41,363 nt of DNA from a virus. The position numbers and the translations under genes were made by a program. A model generated the notes under the pieces. The model worked only from the letters and a program-made list of their open reading frames with translations, was not told the DNA's origin and did no database searches. Below, piece after piece: positions 1 through 8,182 of this stretch (within the stretch, counting starts at the first letter, position 1; every line of letters begins with the position of its first letter). Where the stretch lies: positions 1-41,363 of IMG/VR virus record IMGVR_UViG_3300008448_000208; one strand, given 5' to 3'.

Positions 1-2
1 AG

Positions 3-332
3 CGTGAAGCCGCAGACGCCGCATTTTGGGCAGAGCAGGCCGCGACCTATCCTGAACGCCTGATGGCCCTGCTGGAGCGGGCCACTAAGCAGAACTACGA
101 AATGGAAGTTCGTAATGCCAAGTTCGTCCTGGAAGATCGTGATAATCGTTGGGAATCTACTGTAGAGTTGACACTGACCTTCAGCCGGGCCAATCAAGAT
201 GCACTGAGCCAACTGGAGTGGCGGCTGGAAGCCAAGGAAGAAGCAGAGCAGAAAGAACGGTACAGAGCCCAGGTCCGTGTTGCTGCCCTGAACAAGTTGA
301 GCCAGGAAGAACGGGAAATCCTGGGAATTTGA
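3..332 (+). CDS. Hypothetical protein, 5' end outside window
   Basis: The reading frame is open from the left window edge; an ATG at 63 is probably internal because the upstream codons already give plausible protein. The visible product is hydrophilic, rich in Glu, Arg and Ala, and likely helical or coiled-coil. I do not recognise the family. GC content is higher than in most of the window. The TGA stop at 330-332 lies inside the -35 hexamer of the next promoter. Confidence 0.6.
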   Translation, partial: REAADAAFWAEQAATYPERLMALLERATKQNYEMEVRNAKFVLEDRDNRWESTVELTLTFSRANQDALSQLEWRLEAKEEAEQKERYRAQVRVAALNKLSQEEREILGI

Positions 333-357
333 CACAAAATCCCAATCCTGCTATAAT
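329..357 (+). promoter_or_regulatory. Consensus sigma70 promoter for the small-gene array
   Basis: TTGACA (329-334), a 17-bp spacer and TATAAT (352-357) match the bacterial consensus exactly. The transcript would start near 364 and reach the ATG at 390 through a short leader carrying ACGGAGCAA as ribosome-binding site. Similar GGAGCAA leaders precede the genes at 13441 and 13762. Confidence 0.9.
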
Positions 358-389
358 GCTTCTATAGTGAATGAAACGGAGCAAGTGAA

Positions 390-635
390 ATGAACGAACG
401 ACTTCAACAAATGATCTACAGTCTCAATGAAAAAGTTGGAGTTCATTGGACTAATGAAGATAAGTTAAAGTTCGCCCTGTTGATTGCCCAAGAATGTGCC
501 CAGTTGGCAATGACAGAGCATCATAGCACGAGTCCTGCTGACTACGGTGATATGGAGCCATACGAGCAAGGCTGCGATGATACCGCTAGTGCCATCAGCG
601 GCAAGATCCGTAGAATTTTCGGAGTTGAAGAATGA
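390..635 (+). CDS. Small acidic protein, first member of tandem paralogue array
   Basis: The 81-residue product begins MNERLQ, has a central helix resembling KFALLIAQECAQLA and ends FGVEE. The same frame (MNERI start, EKFAELIVRECA core, HFGVEE end) recurs in four further genes downstream, so this is one copy of a tandemly duplicated family. No catalytic motif or membrane segment is visible. It is preceded by a consensus promoter and an ACGGAGCAA ribosome-binding site, and its stop overlaps the next start. Function unknown; small size and a strong promoter suggest early expression. Confidence 0.85.
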   Translation: MNERLQQMIYSLNEKVGVHWTNEDKLKFALLIAQECAQLAMTEHHSTSPADYGDMEPYEQGCDDTASAISGKIRRIFGVEE

Positions 636-826
636 AAGAACGAATTAAAGAACTCCTTGCTAAAGGATATTCTCCTGGAGCAATCGCTATGTATGAAGGC
701 GGCCCTGCTGGTACTCTGGAATATCATCGTGTATTGAAACAACTGGATCCAAATTGCGGTAAGGGTTGCCCACATTGTGGTGAACTCTGCTTTGGTACTG
801 GTGATTGTAACTGTAAAGAGGATTGA
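632..826 (+). CDS. Small Cys-rich protein within the paralogue array
   Basis: This 64-residue protein shares the MKERIKELL-type N-terminus with its neighbours but has a different C-terminal half. That half carries six cysteines, including CPHC (residues 46-49), which could bind zinc. It looks like a mosaic in which an array N-terminus was joined to a zinc-ribbon-like tail. The ATG overlaps the upstream TGA (ATGA), indicating translational coupling. Function unknown. Confidence 0.8.
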   Translation: MKERIKELLAKGYSPGAIAMYEGGPAGTLEYHRVLKQLDPNCGKGCPHCGELCFGTGDCNCKED

Positions 827-830
827 ACCA

Positions 831-1049
831 ATGAACGAACGAATCCAAGCACTGATGGAACAGGCAATGGAACTTGTGGATCCATATGCCCTTGAGGGTG
901 AGTTTGGTCCTAGGCGGTTGAACGAAGAAAAGTTCGCCGAGTTATTGATTCGGGAATGTGCCGGTTTAGTTCAAGGTGTGCCGACTGATACAATGGGTTA
1001 TCATACCGCAGATCAAAAGATCAAAACACATTTCGGAGTTGAAGAATGA
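831..1049 (+). CDS. Small protein, tandem paralogue array member
   Basis: The product (72 aa) has the family pattern: MNERIQ start, a central EEKFAELLIRECAGL segment and a HFGVEE end. The ATG at 831 is chosen over an upstream in-frame ATG because it restores the family N-terminus and follows the previous stop by a few bases. The stop overlaps the next ATG. Function unknown. Confidence 0.85.
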   Translation: MNERIQALMEQAMELVDPYALEGEFGPRRLNEEKFAELLIRECAGLVQGVPTDTMGYHTADQKIKTHFGVEE

Positions 1050-1297
1050 ACGAACGAATTCGAGAACTTGCTGAACAGGCTGGAATCACAACTAATTTGG
1101 ATACTGATTACTTTGAAAAAGATATCAACAAATGGGTTGACTATTATTCAGAAAAGTTCGCCGAGTTGATTGTGCGGGAATGTGAGAAGGTTGCTAAGGA
1201 TCCTCAATGGTATAGTGAAAGCCCGTCTAGTGGTTGGCGGAATCCTATTCGGCATGTATGCAATGTAATGAAAGAACATTTCGGAGTTGAAGAATGA
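1046..1297 (+). CDS. Small protein, tandem paralogue array member
   Basis: The product has 83 residues, starting MNERIRELAEQAG, with core EKFAELIVRECEKVA and end HFGVEE. Both termini and the core match the neighbouring copies while the linkers diverge, as expected for old tandem duplicates under selection. ATGA overlaps occur at both ends, so the array is probably translated from one coupled message. Function unknown. Confidence 0.85.
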   Translation: MNERIRELAEQAGITTNLDTDYFEKDINKWVDYYSEKFAELIVRECEKVAKDPQWYSESPSSGWRNPIRHVCNVMKEHFGVEE

Positions 1298-1542
1298 AAC
1301 AAAGAATTGAAGAACTGGTCAATCAATCTAAATTTTTTGCCAATGATGAAAGACGGTATCTTGAACGAGTTCATAACCGAGAGTATTCTCAAGATGAATG
1401 GCAAGATATTTGTTTTGAAAAGTTTGCCGAGTTGATTGTTCGGGAATGTATTGGCATCGTGGACTCACATAGAACAAAGATGGATTCGAGGCCTAGGCAC
1501 ATTATCGAAGATTTGAAAAATCATTTCGGAGTTGAACTATGA
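1294..1542 (+). CDS. Small protein, tandem paralogue array member
   Basis: The product has 82 residues, starting MKQRIEEL, with core EKFAELIVRECIGIV and end HFGVEL. It differs from its siblings mainly in the charged linker between N-terminus and core. It overlaps both neighbours by four bases. Function unknown. Confidence 0.85.
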   Translation: MKQRIEELVNQSKFFANDERRYLERVHNREYSQDEWQDICFEKFAELIVRECIGIVDSHRTKMDSRPRHIIEDLKNHFGVEL

Positions 1543-1772
1543 TTGAACACATTGAAGCATATCTAAAACAACATCTCTGTCGTGATTATTTCAATACCTA
1601 TGGCGAAACAATCGATGATGAACACTACTTTATGTATCATGAAGAAGTAGAAGGTCTGATTGAGTTGATTGTTCGGGAATGTGCCAAGGTTGCATTCAAC
1701 GATTGGTGCGAAGGTACGAATGAAGAAAGTTCACAGATGGCTATCCTGAAACATTTCGGAGTTGAAGAATGA
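1539..1772 (+). CDS. Small protein, last tandem paralogue array member
   Basis: The product has 77 residues with a shortened, diverged N-terminus (MIEHIEAYL), the core IELIVRECAKVAF and the end HFGVEE. It is the most diverged copy and closes the array. Its stop overlaps the next gene, which is unrelated. Function unknown. Confidence 0.85.
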   Translation: MIEHIEAYLKQHLCRDYFNTYGETIDDEHYFMYHEEVEGLIELIVRECAKVAFNDWCEGTNEESSQMAILKHFGVEE

Positions 1773-2053
1773 CCAAAATCGTAATCAATACCTGTTATGG
1801 TGGGTTCGGTCTCAGTGAAGAGGCATTTGCTCAGTTTCGAGAGATCAAAGGTCTTGGTGTACAATACGATTTCGACGGTGATATCCCCCGTGATGATCCC
1901 GTCCTGATTCAGATCGTGGAACAGTTGGGACAACGATCACACGGTGACTTCGCCAAACTCAAAGTCGTGGAGATCCCTGATGATGTCCAATGGCATATCG
2001 GGGAATACGATGGCTGTGAATGGGTGGCTGAAAATCATCGAACTTGGGATTAA
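1769..2053 (+). CDS. Conserved phage protein with N-terminal NTCYGGFGLS motif
   Basis: The 94-residue acidic protein opens with the motif TCYGGFGLS, which I recall from a small conserved phage protein family of unknown function. No transmembrane segment or known catalytic motif is seen. It is translationally coupled to the array by an ATGA overlap. Confidence 0.8.
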   Translation: MTKIVINTCYGGFGLSEEAFAQFREIKGLGVQYDFDGDIPRDDPVLIQIVEQLGQRSHGDFAKLKVVEIPDDVQWHIGEYDGCEWVAENHRTWD

Positions 2054-2057
2054 ATAA

Positions 2058-2384
2058 GTGACAGGTATTGCCTTTCTCCGAAAATTCCGGTCTATTGAAG
2101 AACAGGCTAACCGTCTGGGCTTCCAAATCACTGCTAGTAAGCATTTCACCCGTGAATATGATGCGGTAGCATTAAAACCACTAAAAGATGACAGTCTGCC
2201 AGTTTATAGCCGTGATGCTGAATTATTTGTTGGCAGTATTGAAGAACTAGAGGTGTGGCTACGCGGATTGGAGTGGGCCAGACAATATGACCGAATGCTG
2301 TTTGGAAAAAATCATGATAAAAAACGGGAACGATTGGAACAAAATTTCCGTAATGAGACCTTGGCATGTATTTTACGGAGATAA
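2058..2384 (+). CDS. Hypothetical phage protein, GTG start
   Basis: The 108-residue protein is assigned a GTG start at 2058, five bases after the previous stop. No clear Shine-Dalgarno sequence is visible, so re-initiation is likely. The C-terminal third is highly basic (HDKKRERLEQNFR). I do not recognise a domain. Confidence 0.7.
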   Translation: MTGIAFLRKFRSIEEQANRLGFQITASKHFTREYDAVALKPLKDDSLPVYSRDAELFVGSIEELEVWLRGLEWARQYDRMLFGKNHDKKRERLEQNFRNETLACILRR

Positions 2385-2387
2385 CTC

Positions 2388-2702
2388 ATGAAGGTAATTG
2401 CAAATATCGACTCCAATAGAGTTTTGTGTGAAGTAACAGTAGGGGAATTGGCTCTTTTACATGGGTTTCGTACTCAATATGATAATGGCTTTAGTAAGGA
2501 AAGGGCAACCCAAGTAGGGACGGAATGTAATTTAACTAAAATGGTAAACACTAGTCTTTTTGTGCGAGGATTGAGGAAAAAAACCTTAAAAGATACTAAA
2601 GAAAAATTAGAGAAAGCAATACAAGAAGTTGATGCTGCAATGGAAATTGTAAGTAGTGTGGAAACTTTTGATATCTTAAGCGAAGAAGAACAAATTGAAT
2701 AA
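2388..2702 (+). CDS. Hypothetical protein, probably helical
   Basis: The 104-residue protein begins three bases after the upstream stop. The C-terminal half (about residues 60-100) is rich in Lys and Glu with heptad-like spacing and is likely coiled-coil. No known motif is recognised. Confidence 0.75.
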   Translation: MKVIANIDSNRVLCEVTVGELALLHGFRTQYDNGFSKERATQVGTECNLTKMVNTSLFVRGLRKKTLKDTKEKLEKAIQEVDAAMEIVSSVETFDILSEEEQIE

Positions 2703-2712
2703 TATAAAAAAG

Positions 2713-2741
2713 TTGCTTAATTATCAGGTTTATAGTATAGT
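2713..2741 (+). promoter_or_regulatory. Sigma70-type promoter for DNA ligase
   Basis: TTGCTT (2713-2718), a 17-bp spacer and TATAGT (2736-2741) lie 32 bp before the ligase ATG in the only intergenic gap of this region. The -35 is imperfect, so moderate strength is expected. Confidence 0.7.
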
Positions 2742-2773
2742 TTAAAACAATTTCTACTTTAAGAGATATTATT

Positions 2774-4111
2774 ATGTCTATGTCTTGGATCAGTAAACTT
2801 AATGAGAGTGATAGCCGGTTACATAAGGAAGATGTACTTAGGCAGGCGCTCGAGGCAAGTGTCCTTGGTAGTACTAATGCTCAAATCTTTTTGGGCTGGC
2901 TTAAGGCTTGCTACAATCCTTATGTGACGTTTGGCGTAAAGCAAATTCCTGTTACCGTGGGAGTTATTGATGGCGAGAATCCATGGCAGGACATGGAAGA
3001 TTTATTGACTAGACTATATAAGCGAGAACTTACAGGTAATGCTGCCCGTGATGCCATTGAAGAAATTGCATATCGTTTCGACAGTAATGAATGGAATCAT
3101 TTTGTTGCACCGGTGCTTCGCCGTGACATGAGAGCGGGGATCAGTGACAAGACAATTAATAAAGTATGTAAAGGCACTGAGTACGAGATTCCTGTCTTTG
3201 GTTGCCAACTCGCTACCAACAGTGAAAACCGTCCTGAAATGAAAGGCAACAAGCGCCTAGAACCTAAGTTGGATGGTGTGCGTGTATTGATGACTGTGTA
3301 TTTTGCTGATGACGGTGTCCATGCCATTTCATATTCACGCAACGGCAAAATCTTTGAAAACTTTACTCATATTGAAGATCAACTGATTGCCAATATTGTC
3401 AAGATTCAACGAACATGGGGTAACCGTATTAGTGATGGCACTGGCATCGTATTTGACGGCGAAGTGATTGGTAATACTTTCCAAGAACTTATGCGACAAG
3501 CACGGCGTAAAGACAATGTACAAGCAGAGGATAGTGTGTTTAATATCTTTGACATTATCCCACTAGAAGATTTTCGGCGTGGACATTGGAATGCCCAACT
3601 TAGCAAGCGTGTAGAATTGCTTGAGAAGATGCGCGGTGTTATTGAAGATATGCCTAATGTAGAATTACTACCACATATCATGGTTGACCTTGACACATCA
3701 GCCGGTAGAGACCAATTAGATCGCTATGCCAAAGATCAAGTCAATGCAGGCTTTGAAGGTATTATGATTAAAGAAATGTCTGCACCTTACGAATGTAAGC
3801 GAAATACCTTTTGGATGAAATATAAGCCAGTGTATGATTATGATTTAACTGTGATCGGGGTTGAAGAGGGTACCGGCAAGAATCAAGGTCGCATGGGCGC
3901 TTTAGTGTGCGAGGGCATCGATGATGGCAAGCACATTACGGTCAATGTTGGTAGTGGTTATACGGATACAGAACGACAGTCATACTGGGATGATAAAGAC
4001 AGTGTTATTGGTCAAACTGCGGTTGTAATGGCAGATGCCATTACACAAAATCGGGATGGAAGTTATAGTTTACGCTTTCCCAGATTCAAAACTTTCCGCG
4101 ATGACAAGTAA
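2774..4111 (+). CDS. ATP-dependent DNA ligase (T4 gp30-like)
   Basis: The 445-residue protein would seal 3'-OH/5'-phosphate nicks through a covalent lysyl-AMP intermediate, for example at Okazaki fragments. Nucleotidyltransferase motifs occur in order: motif I EPKLDGVR with adenylated Lys165, motif III FDGE (227-230), motif IV EGIMIK (328-333) and motif V WMKYKP (347-352). An OB-fold-like C-terminal part follows and the length fits phage ligases. Residues 1-140 resemble the helical DNA-binding region of T4-type enzymes. It has its own promoter and is followed by small genes three bases apart. Confidence 0.95.
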   Translation: MSMSWISKLNESDSRLHKEDVLRQALEASVLGSTNAQIFLGWLKACYNPYVTFGVKQIPVTVGVIDGENPWQDMEDLLTRLYKRELTGNAARDAIEEIAYRFDSNEWNHFVAPVLRRDMRAGISDKTINKVCKGTEYEIPVFGCQLATNSENRPEMKGNKRLEPKLDGVRVLMTVYFADDGVHAISYSRNGKIFENFTHIEDQLIANIVKIQRTWGNRISDGTGIVFDGEVIGNTFQELMRQARRKDNVQAEDSVFNIFDIIPLEDFRRGHWNAQLSKRVELLEKMRGVIEDMPNVELLPHIMVDLDTSAGRDQLDRYAKDQVNAGFEGIMIKEMSAPYECKRNTFWMKYKPVYDYDLTVIGVEEGTGKNQGRMGALVCEGIDDGKHITVNVGSGYTDTERQSYWDDKDSVIGQTAVVMADAITQNRDGSYSLRFPRFKTFRDDK

Positions 4112-4114
4112 CTC

Positions 4115-4372
4115 ATGATCACTCTATCAGAGTATTTTTCAGACAAGAGATATAAGCCTAAATGGTTTATGGGTGATCGTGTTCAAGGAAAATTTAACAA
4201 TATCCCCTATATAGGAACTGTAGGCAATGATTCTTTAGTTAGTGAAATTGAAGGACCGATTGTCAGCATATTTTTAGACTTGCCCATAAAATACAAAAAA
4301 ACAATATATAATATTATTTTTGTAAAACCAGACACTATTACTAGCAGAAAAAGAATTTTTTATAAAGGTTAA
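4115..4372 (+). CDS. Small conserved phage protein, beta-rich
   Basis: The 85-residue protein contains GDRVQGKFNNIPYIGTVGND, a pattern I recall from short phage proteins that look SH3-like or beta-barrel. It starts three bases after the ligase stop and ends two bases before the next gene. No catalytic residues stand out. Confidence 0.75.
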   Translation: MITLSEYFSDKRYKPKWFMGDRVQGKFNNIPYIGTVGNDSLVSEIEGPIVSIFLDLPIKYKKTIYNIIFVKPDTITSRKRIFYKG

Positions 4373-4374
4373 AA

Positions 4375-4887
4375 ATGGTTACGATTGTAAAACATGAATG
4401 GCATTCAGTAGACAGTCAATTTGCATATGAACTCGATGCTGATATTCTTAGTGAAATTTATCCTGATTTAGAAGAGGATGAAATTAATGATCTGTTGGTT
4501 CAGATTGAAACTGGATACAAAGACCTTGATGAACTTCTAGATGATGCAATGAACAATGGTGTAGACATTGAATGGGAACGTCAGTATGATGATTGGTACA
4601 CTGAAAGAAAAGGTGGCTATGAGGTAACTTATGAACTAGGTGATGATGATAGTTGGACTGAGGTAGAGACTTCTCCTGAACCTACTCATAAGTGTACTAA
4701 ATGCAAATGGCAAGGTCAACGCTATGAGACTGATTATGTATGGCAGGATGCAGAAGGCAATGAACTAGATGAATCTAGACAAGTTTGTCCTTACTGCGAA
4801 TCTGACATTGAATTTACTGAACATGGAATCTTAGAAGAAGATATTCGTAAACAACGTTTGGGTAGTTTACAAAATGAAGACCAATGA
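4375..4887 (+). CDS. Acidic zinc-ribbon protein
   Basis: The 170-residue protein is strongly acidic in its first 100 residues. Two CxxC pairs follow (CTKC near 107-110 and CPYC near 138-141), forming a probable four-cysteine zinc ribbon. Such proteins often mimic or bind nucleic-acid machinery, but the target cannot be read here. It overlaps the next gene by four bases. Confidence 0.75.
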   Translation: MVTIVKHEWHSVDSQFAYELDADILSEIYPDLEEDEINDLLVQIETGYKDLDELLDDAMNNGVDIEWERQYDDWYTERKGGYEVTYELGDDDSWTEVETSPEPTHKCTKCKWQGQRYETDYVWQDAEGNELDESRQVCPYCESDIEFTEHGILEEDIRKQRLGSLQNEDQ

Positions 4888-5087
4888 TTGACCTAGTAGG
4901 TAAATCTTATACATTTCCCGATGGTGACACTATAACCGTAGTACAAGTAAAACTACGGGATGCTAATCAACATTGGGTTACATATCATGTTCAACAGGGC
5001 CCGGGCATACCTAGAAAATTAGTGATGCCAATGGAAGAATTTGTTGTAACATATGGGTACCTTTTTAACATAACTGATATTACTTAG
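4884..5087 (+). CDS. Small hypothetical protein
   Basis: The 67-residue protein has alternating hydrophobic residues suggesting a compact beta fold. Its start overlaps the zinc-ribbon gene (ATGA). It is not recognised beyond being a plausible coupled phage gene. Confidence 0.7.
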   Translation: MIDLVGKSYTFPDGDTITVVQVKLRDANQHWVTYHVQQGPGIPRKLVMPMEEFVVTYGYLFNITDIT

Positions 5088-5101
5088 TAGGAGCAGTTTT
5101 T

Positions 5102-5109
5102 ACTAAATA
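5102..5109 (+). promoter_or_regulatory. Late-type octamer ACTAAATA before membrane protein gene
   Basis: The octamer differs from the T4 late consensus TATAAATA at two positions and its last base lies 7 nt before the ATG at 5116. If used like a T4 late promoter, transcription would start at about 5115 and give a near-leaderless message. Confidence 0.4.
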
Positions 5110-5115
5110 TCAGTT

Positions 5116-6642
5116 ATGACAAAAATTTTTAATTTAAGCAATATTACTTTACTAGTTGCATTGTCGTTAAGCACAGTTGCAGCATATTATAGTATAATAG
5201 GATTAACTGCTATTTTCGCAGGCGCAGCCATACCTATTATTATTATGGGTTCTATCCTAGAAATAGGAAAAATAACGACCACTGTTTGGTTAAGAAAATA
5301 TTGGAAACAGTGTAGTGTATATTTAAAATTATATTTGGTTCCTGCAGTGGTATTGTTAGCAATTTTAACTAGCATGGGAATATTTGGCTTTTTATCAAAA
5401 GCACACATGGATACTGGATTGGTGTCAGGTGATATACAAGCAAAACTTGTAATTTTTGATGAAAAAATAAAAACAGAAAGAGAAAATATAGAAACAGCAC
5501 GTAAAGCATTATCACAAATGGACTCTCAAGTTGAGGCTAGACTAAGCCGAGGAGATAATGAGCAAAGTGCAGAAAGAGCAGTGCAAATACGTAGACAACA
5601 GCAACCTGAAAGACAGAGGTTAATTAAGGAAATTGGAGAAGCTCAAGCCAAAATATCTATACTTAATGAACAGCGAGCACCTCTTGCAGCGGAAAATAGA
5701 AAAGTAGAGGCTGAGGTCGGCCCAATAAAATATGTTGCTGCTTTATTATACGGAGATAATCCAGATTCTAATTTACTAGAAAGAGCCGTTCGTTGGGTAA
5801 TAATATTACTGGTTGTAGTTTTTGATCCATTGGCTATCGCATTAGTACTTGCTGCTAATGCAAGTAGAGAATGGGACAAAAAAAAGCAAGACGATGTAAA
5901 TGCTATGAATATTTCAGCAGACCCTCCTAATGTTGTAATTAGAGATTTTTCTCAGAAAGAATTATCAGCATTAGATGATCCTCTACCTTCAAATTCAAAC
6001 TTGAAGGAAGATATACCGGTCGAATCAGAAAAAAATAATGAACCAGAAATAAATCAAAAAACACATCCTTATTTGTATCAACCAGTGGCATGGTTAAAAA
6101 ATTTTAAACCTGTGGTATATGTAGATAATAACAAGATTTCAAACACAGAAACTACCTCTGTTGTAGAAACAGCAAATAACCTAGAAACTCCTGTTGAAAT
6201 TTTGGCTGAGAATAATGTCTCTGTTTTAGAGCGCGCAGAAGATACAAATACTCTACAAGATTTGGGAGGTGGTTATATATTATATGATGGGAAATCTATA
6301 TCTAAAGATGCATTGAAAGAAATAAAACCTGAATTTTTTATACCTAACCCAGATGAAAATGAATTTTCAACAACTAAATTTGGAAAACAATTTCCTAGAT
6401 TAGCAAACAAAGGTGATATATTTGTTAGAGTTGATATTTTACCTAATAAAGTATTTAAATTCGATGGCAGAAGATGGTTCGAAGTTAATAAAGAAACTAT
6501 AGACAGTTATTTAGACGATGATTATATTAAATTTTTAGTTTCTAAATTAGAATCAGGTGAATATGATATAGAGTACATGTTAGATAAAGAAAGAGATTAT
6601 ATTGAACTTTATCTACAATCACAAAAAAATCAATCTATTTAA
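5116..6642 (+). CDS. Large membrane protein with coiled-coil domain
   Basis: The 508-residue protein has three hydrophobic helices near residues 9-30, 32-50 and 72-93. A long charged coiled-coil (about 110-200) follows, then a fourth membrane helix near 223-245 and a roughly 250-residue polar C-terminal region. This layout suggests an inner-membrane protein with the coil between membrane spans. Family function is unknown to me; a role in the host envelope is inference. No clear Shine-Dalgarno sequence precedes the ATG. Confidence 0.85.
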   Translation: MTKIFNLSNITLLVALSLSTVAAYYSIIGLTAIFAGAAIPIIIMGSILEIGKITTTVWLRKYWKQCSVYLKLYLVPAVVLLAILTSMGIFGFLSKAHMDTGLVSGDIQAKLVIFDEKIKTERENIETARKALSQMDSQVEARLSRGDNEQSAERAVQIRRQQQPERQRLIKEIGEAQAKISILNEQRAPLAAENRKVEAEVGPIKYVAALLYGDNPDSNLLERAVRWVIILLVVVFDPLAIALVLAANASREWDKKKQDDVNAMNISADPPNVVIRDFSQKELSALDDPLPSNSNLKEDIPVESEKNNEPEINQKTHPYLYQPVAWLKNFKPVVYVDNNKISNTETTSVVETANNLETPVEILAENNVSVLERAEDTNTLQDLGGGYILYDGKSISKDALKEIKPEFFIPNPDENEFSTTKFGKQFPRLANKGDIFVRVDILPNKVFKFDGRRWFEVNKETIDSYLDDDYIKFLVSKLESGEYDIEYMLDKERDYIELYLQSQKNQSI

Positions 6643-6661
6643 GTTAAACGATATATACAGT

Positions 6662-7858
6662 ATGCCTTCCGAAAATAAAATAGAATACTGTTCTTTTTGT
6701 AACAACCACAAAGATGCAGTAAAAAAATTGATTGTTAGTGAGCATGTTGCTATATGCAGTGATTGCATAGAGTTATGCAATCAATTGATAGATGATGGTG
6801 TATTTGTAGATTCAGACAAAAAAATTTCTAAAGGTATTGATCCTATCGATATTAAGAAATATCTAGATGAATATGTTATTGGACAAGATTCTGCAAAAAC
6901 TGTTTTAAGTGTAGCGATAACAAATCATTATAAAAGAATAGAAAATATATCTAACGATGTAGAGATCGCTAAAGGAAATGTTTTGTTAGTGGGTCCAACT
7001 GGATCTGGAAAGACGATGCTTGCCAAAACAGTAGCAAAATATTTAAATGTTCCATTTGTTGTAGCAGACGCGACTTCTCTTACTGAAGCCGGATATGTAG
7101 GTGATGATGTTGAATCTATTATTAGCATGTTATTAAATGCCGCCAGCGGAAATATTAAACTAGCAGAACGAGGAATTATATTTATTGATGAAATAGATAA
7201 AATTGCTAGGAAAAGTGAGAGTGTGAGTATTACTAGAGATGTTAGCGGCGAAGGTGTTCAACAGGCTCTACTTAAATTAGTAGAGGGAACTATATGTAGA
7301 ATACCTGCCGGTGGAGGAAGAAAACATCCCAGCGGTGATATACTAGAAATAAACACTAAAAATATTTTGTTTATCTCCGGTGGTGCATTTGTAGGGATAA
7401 AAGAAATACTTAAATCTAGAAAAAAAGGCACTACCATTGGATTTGGGGCTGAAATAAAACAAGACATTGACGTATCATTAGATCAGATAACTCCCGATGA
7501 TTTAACTAAATTTGGCATGATACCTGAATTTATTGGACGTTTTACTACAACAGTGTCTCTAGCAGAACTTAATAAAAAAGAATTACTAGAAGTTCTTACT
7601 AAAATAAAAAATAATTATATTTCACAATATCAATATTTGTTTGGATTAGATGGAATACAATTAGAGTTTGAAATAGGTGCGTTAGAACAGATGGTAGATA
7701 ATTGTATAAATTTAAAAACCGGTGCTAGAGGATTACATACCGAGTTAGAAAGAGTATTGTTACCACACATGTTTAACATAAAGCGATACGAAGAAAATAA
7801 AATAAATAAGATAAATATTAGTCAATCATTAGTATTGGAACCTAAAGCACTTATATGA
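6662..7858 (+). CDS. clpX: ClpX, AAA+ unfoldase of ClpXP protease
   Basis: The 398-residue protein is a full-length ClpX that would unfold proteins using ATP and thread them into ClpP. The N-terminal zinc domain has C10, C13, C32 and C35. The AAA+ core has Walker A GPTGSGKT (111-118), the pore loop GYVG (144-147), Walker B IIFIDE (172-177), an RKH loop near 220-222, an arginine finger at R293 and sensor 2 GAR (354-356). The ClpP-docking IGF loop is present (259-261). ATG 6662 is chosen because it starts just before the zinc domain; an upstream in-frame ATG would overlap the previous gene. Its stop overlaps the bS21 start. Confidence 0.95.
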   Translation: MPSENKIEYCSFCNNHKDAVKKLIVSEHVAICSDCIELCNQLIDDGVFVDSDKKISKGIDPIDIKKYLDEYVIGQDSAKTVLSVAITNHYKRIENISNDVEIAKGNVLLVGPTGSGKTMLAKTVAKYLNVPFVVADATSLTEAGYVGDDVESIISMLLNAASGNIKLAERGIIFIDEIDKIARKSESVSITRDVSGEGVQQALLKLVEGTICRIPAGGGRKHPSGDILEINTKNILFISGGAFVGIKEILKSRKKGTTIGFGAEIKQDIDVSLDQITPDDLTKFGMIPEFIGRFTTTVSLAELNKKELLEVLTKIKNNYISQYQYLFGLDGIQLEFEIGALEQMVDNCINLKTGARGLHTELERVLLPHMFNIKRYEENKINKINISQSLVLEPKALI

Positions 7859-8076
7859 AACTAGAAGGAAGAAAAGTCACCGTAATAGACGGTAATGTAG
7901 ATAAAGCATTGCGTAAATTTAAGAAAAAAATAAGCGACGACGGATTATTGCAGGAATTACAAGAAAGACAATCCTATACAAAACCCACGGTTAGGAAAAA
8001 AGTCGCTAAAGCAAAAGCCAAACAGCGTTGGAAGCGTTACTTAGAAAGCCAAAAACTTCCACCTAAATTATTTTAA
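7855..8076 (+). CDS. rpsU: Ribosomal protein bS21 homologue
   Basis: The 73-residue basic protein shows the bS21 pattern: VDKALRKFKKK near the N-terminus, then LLQELQERQSYTKPTVRKK and a lysine/arginine-rich tail. In bacteria bS21 sits on the 30S platform near the anti-Shine-Dalgarno end of 16S rRNA and promotes initiation. Phage-borne bS21 is known from other large phages. The start overlaps the clpX stop (ATGA), so synthesis is coupled to ClpX. A role in biasing host ribosomes toward phage mRNA is inference. Confidence 0.93.
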   Translation: MKLEGRKVTVIDGNVDKALRKFKKKISDDGLLQELQERQSYTKPTVRKKVAKAKAKQRWKRYLESQKLPPKLF

Positions 8077-8108
8077 CCTAAAATATTTTAATTTATTGCG
8101 TAATTGTG

Positions 8109-8114
8109 TATAAT
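8109..8114 (+). promoter_or_regulatory. Probable -10 element of hsp20 promoter
   Basis: TATAAT at 8109-8114 would start transcription near 8121, just before the first hairpin of the hsp20 leader. The corresponding -35 region is only AT-rich. No sigma32-type motif is visible, so heat control is more likely at translation. Confidence 0.5.
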
Positions 8115-8122
8115 AAATAAAT

Positions 8123-8177
8123 GTGAGCGCCGATAGTCGGGTTCACAAGTCATTTCTTGCTTATATGAAAGGAGAAA
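8123..8177 (+). promoter_or_regulatory. ROSE-like RNA thermometer in hsp20 5' UTR
   Basis: Two stem-loops fill the leader. The first spans 8123-8146 (GTGA...TCAC outer stem, CCGA...TCGG inner stem). The second pairs TTTCTTGCTT (8153-8162) with AAAGGAGAAA (8168-8177), hiding the Shine-Dalgarno AGGAG (8170-8174). The TTGCTT arm leaves a bulged or G-G opposed G facing the SD, which is the defining feature of ROSE elements that control IbpA-type genes in proteobacteria. It is expected to melt on warming and expose the ribosome-binding site. Confidence 0.75.
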
Positions 8178-8182
8178 TAAAA

